64,000 nt of DNA, from positions 744,715-808,714 of the forward strand of contig NZ_MOBX01000015.1 of assembly GCF_003732425.1 (NCBI RefSeq), read 5' to 3'. Below are positions 1-7,078 of this stretch, one piece after another. The notes under the pieces are model-generated. The model saw nothing but the letters and a program-made list of their open reading frames with translations, did no database searches and was not told where the DNA came from. Source of the stretch: Pseudomonas fluorescens (GTDB lineage Bacteria; Pseudomonadota; Gammaproteobacteria; Pseudomonadales; Pseudomonadaceae). Position 1 is the first letter of the stretch. Every line of letters begins with the position of its first letter. The translations under genes and the position numbers were made by a program.

Positions 1-125
1 GCGAGGGAGCTTGCTCCCGCTCGGCTGCGCAGCAGTCGCAAAACCTGTGATCGCGATTTACCTGATGCCATGTGATTGCAGTATTTGGGGCTGCTTCGCA
101 GCCCAGCGGGAGCAAGCTCCCTCAC
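1..125. repeat. REP pair, GAGGGAGCTTGCTCCCGCT family
   Basis: Two inverted copies of a REP-like palindrome, 'gcgagggagcttgctcccgc' at 1-20 and its reverse complement at about 104-125, flank a spacer that itself contains the 'ctgcgcagcagtcgc' and 'gctgcttcgcagcccag' arms. The same family recurs at 10747-10877. The first copy touches the window edge, so the element may extend to the left. It follows the stop of the minus-strand membrane protein gene. Confidence 0.8.
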
Positions 126-143
126 CACAAGATCTTGTTGATT

Positions 144-782
144 TCAGGATTGTGCGGAGCGCCAGCGGTCCAGGCCGATTATCAACAACCCAATCCCCAA
201 AAACCCCAGCAATATCCCCCCGGCATTGATCAACACCTGTGGATAACCCAACACCGCCACATCAATGAACGGGTACGCATACGCGCCGAGCAAATGCCCG
301 CGCAGCAAGGCGTAGATGAAATACACCAGCGGATAAACCAGCCACAGCGGCAGGTGCCACAAGCGCAGCGTGCCTTTCGGTACGCACACCCACCAATAGC
401 CCAGAAACAGCAGCGGCATCACGTCGTGCAGCAGTTCATCGGCAAGCAACTGCCAACCTTCCGGGTGCCACAAATGCCGCAGCAGAATGCTGTAGGCCAG
501 GCCGACCACCACGATGCTCACAGCAATTCCGCTACTGACCCACGGCTGCAAGAACCAGCGGCGTCCTGCGGATTCACGATCGCTCACGGCACAGGTCAGC
601 ACGGTCGCCACTAGCGTGTTGGTCAGAATCGTGAAGTAACTGAAAAAACTCACCAACCCGCCCAACAGACTGGCGCCGATGCTCAAGCGCGCGAAGAAAA
701 TCAGGTACAGCTGAATGCCCAGTCCCGCCCAGCCCAATGCAGCTGCGCAGGTGATCAAGCGGCGCCGCAACACGGCATCCAT
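144..782 (-). CDS. Pr6Pr family (FAR-17a/AIG1-like) membrane protein
   Basis: A 212-residue hydrophobic protein with about six predicted membrane segments (roughly residues 8-30, 40-62, 80-100, 115-135, 145-163, 180-203). The spacing of helices and the conserved polar stretch FSYFTILTNTLVA at about 46-58 fit the Pr6Pr family of bacterial inner-membrane proteins, whose biochemical role is not established. The start ATG lies one base after the stop of the VF530-like gene (TGA-G-ATG), so the two are probably translated from one message. The name rests on remembered family features. Confidence 0.7.
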   Translation of the reverse strand: MDAVLRRRLITCAAALGWAGLGIQLYLIFFARLSIGASLLGGLVSFFSYFTILTNTLVATVLTCAVSDRESAGRRWFLQPWVSSGIAVSIVVVGLAYSILLRHLWHPEGWQLLADELLHDVMPLLFLGYWWVCVPKGTLRLWHLPLWLVYPLVYFIYALLRGHLLGAYAYPFIDVAVLGYPQVLINAGGILLGFLGIGLLIIGLDRWRSAQS

Positions 783-783
783 C

Positions 784-1014
784 TCAAAGCGGTCGCTTGG
801 TGCGCATCAATTTCACGTACAGACGCTCGACCTTCTCCCGCGCCCACGGGGTTTTGCGCAGAAACGTCAGGCTCGACTTGATGCTCGGATCGCTCTTGAA
901 GCAACGAATATCGATGCGCTCGGCCAGCCCCGACCATTCGTAATGGGCCACCAAGGCATTGAGGATTTGTTCAAGGGTGACGCCGTGCAGCGGATCGGGG
1001 GTGTGTTCGTTCAT
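784..1014 (-). CDS. VF530 family small DNA-binding protein (DUF2132)
   Basis: A 76-residue soluble protein whose whole length matches the VF530/DUF2132 family: N-terminal DPLHGVTLEQIL, central YEWSGLAERIDIRCF and C-terminal KTPWAREKVERLYV. Family members are small alpha-helical proteins annotated as DNA binding from structural work; the in vivo role is unclear. It is the first gene of a two-gene minus-strand unit with the Pr6Pr membrane protein downstream. The sequence between this start and the porin start at 1315 holds both divergent promoters. Confidence 0.85.
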   Translation of the reverse strand: MNEHTPDPLHGVTLEQILNALVAHYEWSGLAERIDIRCFKSDPSIKSSLTFLRKTPWAREKVERLYVKLMRTKRPL

Positions 1015-1314
1015 GCCAGGCCTTTGGGCGAAGTGAAAATGCAGAAGCCGCGCACCTTAGCCGAGGGGGTGATCGGGTGGAAGGCCTTCCTTCAAATGTA
1101 GGCCAACCCGAGAAGATCGCAGCCTGCGCGCGGCCCGACAATGCGCCCGTTTGCCGCACTGTTACCGAATCAGAAAGGCTGCATGTCAGCAAAACCTCTT
1201 TGTCTTTTTGTTACAGATCATTATCCTGCCGCCCTTCCGCTGAATCGCTTCACTGCCTGCGACATATTGAAGCGCTCAGCTCGCACCCCGAAAACACCAA
1301 AAAAAGACTGATCC
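1015..1314. other. Divergent intergenic region between VF530 gene and porin
   Basis: Exactly 300 bases without a supported gene. It must carry promoters in both directions. An AT-richer stretch at about 1193-1230 before the porin is the likeliest promoter zone, but I could not fix a convincing -35/-10 pair. No palindromic operator or REP was seen. Confidence 0.5.
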
Positions 1315-2676
1315 ATGCCCGATTTTTCCTTCTCTCGAGACAGCGCTATCTCAACCTTGCGCCTGATTGGCGGCTGCACCGCCCTCGGCCTCGCCACCAG
1401 CGTCCACGCGGCGCCCGCGTTCGACAGTGAATCACCGTACATGCTCGGTGACTGGAACGGCACGCGCACCGAACTCTCGGAAAAAGGCTACGACTTCAAG
1501 CTCGATTACACCGGCGAAATGGGCAGCAATCTGCACGGCGGTTACGACCACGACCGCACTGCGCGCTACAGCGATCAGTTCGGTCTGGGCACGCATCTGG
1601 ACCTGCAAAAGATCCTCGGCTGGGACGACGCCGAGTTTCAACTGACCATTACCAAGCGCAGCGGCAACAACATCAGCAACGACCGCATCAACGATCCGCG
1701 CGTTGGCGGCTTCACCTCGGCCCAGGAAGTCTGGGGCCGTGGCCAGACCACGCGCCTGACGCAGATGTGGTATCAGCAGAAATTCTTCGATCAGAAACTC
1801 GACATCAAGGTCGGCCGTTTCGGCGAAGGCGAAGACTTCAACAGCTTCCCGTGCGACTTCCAGAACCTGGCGTTCTGTGGCTCGCAGGTCGGCAACTGGG
1901 TCGGCGGCATCTGGTACAACTGGCCGGTCAGCCAGTGGGCGCTGCGCGTCAAATATCACCTGACCCCAGAGTTGTACGCACAGGTCGGCGCCTACGAGCA
2001 AAACCCGTCGAACCTCGATCGCGGCAACGGCTTCAAGTTGAGCGGCAGCGGCACCCAGGGCGCGATCCTGCCGATCGAACTGGTGTGGACGCCGAAACTC
2101 AACGGCCTGCCGGGCGAATACCGCGCCGGTTACTACTACAGCAACGCCAAAGCCAGCGACGTCTATAAAGACAGCCACGGCCAACCGGCCGCCCTCAGCG
2201 GCGAAGCCTACCGCAGCGCGTCGAGCAAACACGGTGTGTGGCTGGGCATTCAGCAGCAGATCACCAGCGTGGCCAGCGACAACTCGCGCGGCCTGAGCGT
2301 GTTCGCCAACGGCACGATGCACGACAAGAAAACCAACGCGATCGACAACTACGTGCAGGCCGGCATCACCTACAAAGGCCCGTTCGATGCGCGCGCGAAG
2401 GATGACATCGGTTTCGCCCTCGCCCGCGTGCACGTCAACCCGGCCTTCCGCAAAAACGCCGAAGCCAGTAACCGCGCCAACGCCGTGTACGACTACGACG
2501 ACCCGTCGTTCCTGCCGCCGCAAGACACCGAATACAGCGCCGAGCTGTATTACGGCGTGCACGTGACCAACTGGCTGACCGTGCGCCCGAACCTGCAATA
2601 CATCCGCCACCCCGGTGGCGTGAACGACGTCGACGACGCCCTGATCGGCGGGATCAAGATTCAGTCGTCGTTCTAA
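1315..2676 (+). CDS. OprB-family carbohydrate-selective porin
   Basis: A 453-residue outer-membrane porin of the OprB family, which admits glucose and other sugars. An N-terminal signal peptide ends near residue 32 (SVHA before APAF). The mature N terminus has the family hallmark YMLGDWNGTRTEL, followed by alternating amphipathic strands rich in Tyr, Trp and Gly, and ends in SSF, the C-terminal aromatic typical of outer-membrane barrels. It lies just upstream of gcd, the arrangement known in P. aeruginosa (PA2291-PA2290 as I recall), which fits delivery of glucose to the periplasmic dehydrogenase. The ribosome binding site is weak. The gene symbol is withheld because pseudomonads have several OprB paralogues. 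Confidence 0.9.
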   Translation: MPDFSFSRDSAISTLRLIGGCTALGLATSVHAAPAFDSESPYMLGDWNGTRTELSEKGYDFKLDYTGEMGSNLHGGYDHDRTARYSDQFGLGTHLDLQKILGWDDAEFQLTITKRSGNNISNDRINDPRVGGFTSAQEVWGRGQTTRLTQMWYQQKFFDQKLDIKVGRFGEGEDFNSFPCDFQNLAFCGSQVGNWVGGIWYNWPVSQWALRVKYHLTPELYAQVGAYEQNPSNLDRGNGFKLSGSGTQGAILPIELVWTPKLNGLPGEYRAGYYYSNAKASDVYKDSHGQPAALSGEAYRSASSKHGVWLGIQQQITSVASDNSRGLSVFANGTMHDKKTNAIDNYVQAGITYKGPFDARAKDDIGFALARVHVNPAFRKNAEASNRANAVYDYDDPSFLPPQDTEYSAELYYGVHVTNWLTVRPNLQYIRHPGGVNDVDDALIGGIKIQSSF

Positions 2677-2694
2677 AAAACCACTGAGATCCAA

Positions 2695-2785
2695 TGTGGG
2701 AGCGAGCCTGCTCGCGAAAGCAATTTCAACTTCACCAAAGAAGTCGTCTGACACACCGCTTTCGCGAGCAGGCTCGCTCCCACAG
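2695..2785. repeat. REP pair (GCGAGCAGGCTCGCTCCCACA family)
   Basis: Two inverted copies, 2695-2720 and about 2759-2785, separated by a short spacer; a REPIN-like doublet between the porin and gcd. It could fold into a long hairpin in read-through transcripts. The same family occurs at 9521, 20729 and 34527. Confidence 0.85.
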
Positions 2786-2891
2786 AAAATTTAGCAAGCT
2801 ACACAAGTTTTATCTGAACCATGCCTGCGCCCAATCGTCATCTAAAGTGACTACAGCGCGGGACTACATAAACGTCACGGAGAATCACACT

Positions 2892-5303
2892 ATGAGCACC
2901 GAAAGTGCTTCGAGTCGGGGCCGTCTGCTACCAAGCCTGCTCGGCATTCTGCTTCTACTGATGGGCCTGGCCATGCTGGCCGGAGGGGTCAAGCTGAGCA
3001 TGCTCGGCGGCTCGCTGTACTACCTGCTGGCCGGCATCGGCATCGCGCTGAGCGGCATCCTGTTGCTGATGCGCCGTCGTGCGGCGCTGGGCCTGTACGC
3101 CATCGTGCTGTTTGCCAGCACCGTTTGGGCGCTGTGGGAAGTCGGCCTGGACTGGTGGCAACTGGTGCCACGCCTGGCCCTGTGGTTTGCCCTCGGCTTC
3201 GTGATGCTGCTGCCGTGGTTCCGTCGTCCACTGCTGCTCGCAGGCCCCGCGCCAATGGGCACTGGCGGCTTGACCGTGGCCGTGGTTTTGGCCGGCGTTA
3301 CCGCTCTGGCCAGCCTGTTCACCCATCCGGGCGAAACCTTCGGCGAACTGGGCCGCGACACCGCGGACATGACCAGCACCGCGCCAGCCATGCCCGATGG
3401 CGACTGGCAGGCCTATGGCCGCAGCGAATTCGGTGACCGTTACTCGCCGCTGAAGCAGATCACCCCGGCCAACGTCGGCAAGCTGCAAGAAGCCTGGCGC
3501 ATCCAGACCGGCGACCTGCCGACCGCTGATGATCCGGTTGAGCTGACCAACGAAAACACCCCGCTCAAAGCCAACGGCATGATCTACGCCTGCACCGCGC
3601 ACAGCAAAGTGTTGGCCCTGGACCCGGACACCGGTAAAGAACTGTGGCGCTTCGACCCGCAGATCAAGAGCCCGGTCGGCTTCAAAGGCTTCGCCCACAT
3701 GACCTGCCGTGGCGTGTCGTACTACGACGAAGCCGCGTACGCCAAGACTGAAAATGCAGCCTCCGCGGTGATTTCCGAAGCCGGCAAAGCCGTCGCTCAG
3801 GCTTGCCCGCGTCGTCTGTACCTGCCAACCGCTGACGCCCGCCTGATCGCACTGAACGCCGACACCGGCAAAATCTGCGAAGGCTTCGGCAACAAAGGCG
3901 TGGTTGACCTGACCCAAGGCATCGGCCCGTTCACCGCCGGTGGTTACTACTCCACCTCGCCAGCGGCGATTACCCGTGATCTGGTGATCATGGGCGGTCA
4001 CGTGACCGACAACGAATCGACCAACGAGCCATCGGGCGTGATTCGCGCCTTCGACGTGCGCGACGGCCACCTCGTGTGGAACTGGGACAGCGACAAGCCA
4101 GACGCCACCGAGCCTTTGGCACCGGGCGAAACCTACAGCCGCAACTCGGCCAACATGTGGTCGCTGGCCAGTGTCGACGAAAAACTCGGCATGGTTTACC
4201 TGCCACTGGGCAACCAGACCCCAGACCAGTGGGGCGCTGACCGCACCCCGGGCGCCGAGAAATTCAGCGCCGGCGTTGTCGCCCTCGACCTGGCCACCGG
4301 TAAAGTGCGCTGGAACTACCAGTTCACCCACCACGACCTGTGGGACATGGACGTTGGCAGCCAGCCAACCCTGCTCGACATGAAAACCGCCGACGGCGTG
4401 AAACCGGCGCTGATCGCCCCGACCAAACAGGGCAGCCTGTACGTCCTCGACCGTCGTGACGGCACGCCAATCATCCCGATCAAGGAAATCCCGGTACCGC
4501 AAGGCGCCGTCAAAGGCGACTTCACCGCACCGACCCAGGCCCGTTCGGACCTCAACTTGCTGGCCCCGGAACTGACCGAAAAAGCCATGTGGGGCGCGAG
4601 CCCGTTCGACCAGATGCTGTGCCGCATCCAGTTCAAAGAACTGCGTTATGAAGGCCAGTACACCCCGCCGTCGGAACAGGGCAGCCTGATCTATCCGGGC
4701 AACGTTGGCGTGTTCAACTGGGGCGGCGTGTCGGTCGACCCGGTTCGCCAGATGCTGTTCACCAGCCCGAACTACATGGCCTTCGTTTCGAAAATGGTGC
4801 CACGCGAGCAAGTCGCCGCCGGCAGCAAACGCGAAAGCGAAACCGCTGGCGTGCAACCGAACACCGGCGCGCCATACGCGGTGATCATGCACCCGTTCAT
4901 GTCGCCCTTCGGCGTACCGTGCCAGGCCCCGGCCTGGGGCTACGTGGCCGGTATCGACCTGACCACCAGCAAAGTCGTGTGGAAACGCAAAAACGGCACC
5001 AGCCGCGACAGCTCGCCGATCCCGATCGGCTTCAACCTGGGCGTGCCTAGCATGGGCGGCTCGATCGTGACGGCCGGTGGCGTTGGCTTCCTCAGCGGCA
5101 CCCTCGACCAGTACCTGCGCGCCTACGACGTCAACTCCGGTAAAGAGTTGTGGAAAGCGCGTCTGCCAGCAGGTGGTCAAGCGACTCCGATGACTTATAC
5201 CGGCAAGGACGGCAAGCAATACGTGCTGCTGGTTGTCGGCGGTCACGGTTCGCTGGGCACCAAGATGGGTGACTACGTGATTGCGTACAAACTGCCGGAA
5301 TAA
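2892..5303 (+). CDS. gcd: Membrane-bound PQQ-dependent glucose dehydrogenase
   Basis: An 803-residue quinoprotein that oxidises glucose to gluconate in the periplasm and passes electrons to ubiquinone. Residues about 12-145 hold five hydrophobic membrane segments. The rest is an eight-bladed propeller with the PQQ-enzyme repeats (for example LDPDTGKELWRFDP, LNADTGKICEGFG, LDLATGKVRWNYQ, YDVNSGKELWKARLPAGGQ). The start at 2892 was chosen over an upstream in-frame start at 2694 because it has a GGAG site nine bases before it, gives the usual family length of about 800, and the upstream extension is REP sequence. PQQ synthesis genes are not in the window. Confidence 0.96.
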   Translation: MSTESASSRGRLLPSLLGILLLLMGLAMLAGGVKLSMLGGSLYYLLAGIGIALSGILLLMRRRAALGLYAIVLFASTVWALWEVGLDWWQLVPRLALWFALGFVMLLPWFRRPLLLAGPAPMGTGGLTVAVVLAGVTALASLFTHPGETFGELGRDTADMTSTAPAMPDGDWQAYGRSEFGDRYSPLKQITPANVGKLQEAWRIQTGDLPTADDPVELTNENTPLKANGMIYACTAHSKVLALDPDTGKELWRFDPQIKSPVGFKGFAHMTCRGVSYYDEAAYAKTENAASAVISEAGKAVAQACPRRLYLPTADARLIALNADTGKICEGFGNKGVVDLTQGIGPFTAGGYYSTSPAAITRDLVIMGGHVTDNESTNEPSGVIRAFDVRDGHLVWNWDSDKPDATEPLAPGETYSRNSANMWSLASVDEKLGMVYLPLGNQTPDQWGADRTPGAEKFSAGVVALDLATGKVRWNYQFTHHDLWDMDVGSQPTLLDMKTADGVKPALIAPTKQGSLYVLDRRDGTPIIPIKEIPVPQGAVKGDFTAPTQARSDLNLLAPELTEKAMWGASPFDQMLCRIQFKELRYEGQYTPPSEQGSLIYPGNVGVFNWGGVSVDPVRQMLFTSPNYMAFVSKMVPREQVAAGSKRESETAGVQPNTGAPYAVIMHPFMSPFGVPCQAPAWGYVAGIDLTTSKVVWKRKNGTSRDSSPIPIGFNLGVPSMGGSIVTAGGVGFLSGTLDQYLRAYDVNSGKELWKARLPAGGQATPMTYTGKDGKQYVLLVVGGHGSLGTKMGDYVIAYKLPE

Positions 5304-5322
5304 GTTTTAGCGGCGGTAAAAC

Positions 5323-5356
5323 AAAGGCGACATCCTGTGAGGGATGTCGCCTTTTT
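5323..5356 (+). terminator. Rho-independent terminator of gcd
   Basis: A stem AAGGCGACATCC / GGGATGTCGCCTT with a short loop, followed by a run of T, about 20 bases after the gcd stop. Confidence 0.9.
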
Positions 5357-5374
5357 TGTTACCAACAATTCCCC

Positions 5375-5461
5375 CTGTAGGAGCTGCCGAAGGCTGCGAT
5401 CTTTTGATCTTGTTTCTGACAATCAACGTCAAAAGATCGCAGCCTTCGGCAGCTCCTACAG
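5375..5461. repeat. REP pair (GTAGGAGCTGCCGAAGGCTGCGATC family)
   Basis: Long, nearly perfect inverted repeat: the left arm 5375-5409 and right arm about 5430-5461 are complementary over more than 25 bases. The same family is at 32163, 36705 and 54028. Confidence 0.85.
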
Positions 5462-5678
5462 GTTGGAATGTGTGGGGTTGTAGGAATTGTGCTTGTCCTA
5501 CAGATGCTGGAGATTGCGCGGAGTTTTCCGACAAGTCGCGTCGGTTGTGCCTCGGAAATCGGCTGGATAGGCTCGGGGGGTCGCTGCAAATTCAGCGAAC
5601 GGGCGTCGCGGCCCGACCTCTTAAGGCATAATCGCCCCCGCTGACCAAAGCACATAAGTGTCTGTCAGCTTGTTTTAT

Positions 5679-5785
5679 GGCGGCTGTGCGCGGGATACCT
5701 TCGGGTATGCCGAAGTGCCTTGGGAGTCGGTCCGCGAACCCGCGTATAGCTGCCACCCTCGAATTGCGTCGCGGCAATTAGAGGG
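5679..5785 (+). ncRNA. Structured 5' leader of the DUF6124-type gene
   Basis: Bases 5679-5694 (GGCGGCTGTGCGCGGG) pair along their full 16-base length with 5739-5754 (CCCGCGTATAGCTGCC), using three G-U pairs. Inside, 5695-5708 form a five-pair hairpin with a TTCG tetraloop, and GGT/ACC around 5730-5738 may form another arm. Immediately after comes a second hairpin, CCCTC-g-AATTGC / GCAATT-a-GAGGG (5756-5785). A downstream mini-hairpin at 5797-5810 includes the Shine-Dalgarno. The position, 30-140 bases before the start codon, suggests a cis-acting RNA. No known riboswitch class is recognised and the ligand or partner is unknown. Confidence 0.65.
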
Positions 5786-5816
5786 ATGGCTCCATTACTT
5801 CCCAAGGAGTCAAAGA

Positions 5817-6191
5817 ATGAAAAAGCCTACACCCAATCCACCAGAAACCAACGACACCTCGCCCTACCAATCCCCCGATTCGAAGAAATTCCACGAAGCC
5901 GCCGAACGCGCCCTCGACCACTACCTCAAACCCAACGCCTTAACCCTGCGCTTCCACAAACCCAGCACCATGTTCCAGGTCGCCCCCGATCAAGACAGCG
6001 AAAGCCTGCTGGTCCACGCCTGCGAATCCCTGGCACAAGCCAGCCTCATGAGCAGCGACGTCGCCGCCTACATCGACCTGCCGCAAAGGCGCACCATTCT
6101 GGCGATCCAGCAAATCATCATGCTCGCCGAACTGGCCGTGAACCGCGTGCTGGATAACCACGAAATCCCCCAACCTCCGCCACACAGCTAA
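5817..6191 (+). CDS. DUF6124 family small protein
   Basis: A 124-residue soluble protein of unknown function, with the features I associate with the Pseudomonas DUF6124 family: a Pro-rich start, then an alpha-helical core (DALDHY-like segment at about 30, ESLLVHACESLAQAS at about 62-76, AIQQIIMLAELAVNRVLD at about 94-111). The start at 5817 has a strong site, AAGGAGT, six bases upstream; a longer in-frame extension to 5658 would translate the structured leader and is rejected. The gene stands alone between a REP block and tandem repeats. The leader suggests post-transcriptional control. Confidence 0.7.
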   Translation: MKKPTPNPPETNDTSPYQSPDSKKFHEAAERALDHYLKPNALTLRFHKPSTMFQVAPDQDSESLLVHACESLAQASLMSSDVAAYIDLPQRRTILAIQQIIMLAELAVNRVLDNHEIPQPPPHS

Positions 6192-6502
6192 AAGCCCTCA
6201 CCCTAACCCTCTCCCAAAGGGAGAGGGGACTGATCGAGGTGTTTGGGAGAGCTACGCCGACGTGAAAGACCGAGTTGAACTCAGATTCCGAAACAGATCA
6301 AAAGCCCCTCACCCTAACCCTCTCCCGGAGGGAGAGGGGACTGACCGTGGCGTTTGGGAGAGCTACACCGACGTGAAAGACCGAGTTGAACTCAGATTCC
6401 GAAACAGATCAAAAGCCCCTATCCCGGAGGGAGAGGGGACTGACCGTGGTGTTTGGGAGAGCTACGCCGACGTGCGATACCGAGTTGAACTCAGATTCTG
6501 AA
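6191..6502. repeat. Three tandem copies of a ~111-base repeat
   Basis: Copies at 6191-6300, 6301-6411 and 6412-6502 share the core from 'gggagaggggactga' to 'gaactcagattc'. Copy three lacks about 20 bases of the 'caccctaaccctctcccgg' part. The unit length of 110-111 bases keeps one forward frame open through copies two and three (6262-6501), but there is no ribosome binding site and no codon signature, so it is treated as non-coding. Each copy contains a CTCTCCC/GGGAGAG inverted repeat. Confidence 0.85.
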
Positions 6503-7020
6503 AAGCTCACAAATCGGCTACCTCTCCCTCGGGAGAGGGCTGGGCGGGCGGCGTTCCGATGAGGGGCGAATCCACCACAAAACCAAAGCCGAACACCCGC
6601 TCTTCACCACTCAATAGGCCGAGTGTCAGCTCGCCTGCTCTTGATCTTGATCCATGGGCGACGTCGGAAGGCTGAGTGGAGGGATTGATCCGGGGGTGGG
6701 AGCGTAGCGACCGTTTGGCGAAGCCAAACACAGCGAGAGGAGGTGCAGCGAAGCAAACCGTAGGCGCTGCGCCCGGATCGATCCCGCAGCGAAGGAACCC
6801 CGAGCCCCAGCGAGCGGGCCGCACGTAGGAGCAAGCCTTTTTGGTTACTTTTTCGGCGTCTGGAAAAAGTGACCCGCCGTAAGGGCGGAACCCTAAGCCG
6901 CCATCACCGAAAAAACGGATATACACACCCAACAACCACAACATGGTCGGCCCAAAGGCCGCCAAGTCCAAAGAAACCCTGCCAAAACCCTGAACACACC
7001 AGCAGAAACACCACCCCCCA
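6503..7020. other. Intergenic composite sequence without a supported gene
   Basis: About 520 bases between the repeats and the protease promoter. It has a further CTCTCCCTCGGGAGAGG palindrome (about 6522-6538) and a block at about 6690-6900 rich in short inverted repeats (for example CGTTTGGCG...CCAAACA at 6712-6731). Long minus-strand frames exist, but their translations are low-complexity mixtures of Gly, Arg, Ser and Pro with no start signal. From memory, similar sequence is dispersed in other fluorescent pseudomonads, where it also lacks a real gene. Confidence 0.5.
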
Positions 7021-7049
7021 TTGAAACCACCCAAGCCCTGCCCCATCTA
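7021..7049 (+). promoter_or_regulatory. Sigma-32 (heat-shock) promoter of the AsrA-like protease
   Basis: TTGAAA at 7021-7026, a 14-base gap, then CCCCATCTA at 7041-7049. This is close to the RpoH consensus (CTTGAAA, 13-14 bases, CCCCATNT), and the C-rich bases before the -35 also fit. It lies 30 bases ahead of the start codon. Confidence 0.75.
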
Positions 7050-7078
7050 AGACCCATACTCCATTGCGCAGGTGCCCC

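Noticed and set aside
2694..2891. N-terminal extension of glucose dehydrogenase by 66 codons
   Set aside because: It would translate a REP pair; the ATG at 2892 has a better ribosome site and gives the family length.
2955..5246. 763-codon minus-strand frame opposite gcd, and similar long frames opposite guaA, guaB, leuA, hisS and others
   Set aside because: Antisense shadows produced by GC-rich third positions; compositions are His/Val/Gly-rich with no known motifs.
5658..5816. 53-codon N-terminal extension of the DUF6124 protein
   Set aside because: It covers the structured leader, lacks a ribosome site, and the internal ATG at 5817 has AAGGAGT.
6262..6501. 79-codon plus-strand frame through the tandem repeats (PLPEGEG-rich)
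   Set aside because: Openness follows from the repeat length being a multiple of three; there is no start signal, and this peptide is typical of mis-called repeats.
6507..7046. A 179-codon minus-strand open frame, and a 240-residue one inside the protease gene
   Set aside because: Low-complexity translations without ribosome sites; the first spans repeats and the sigma-32 promoter, the second is a frame shadow of the Lon-type gene.
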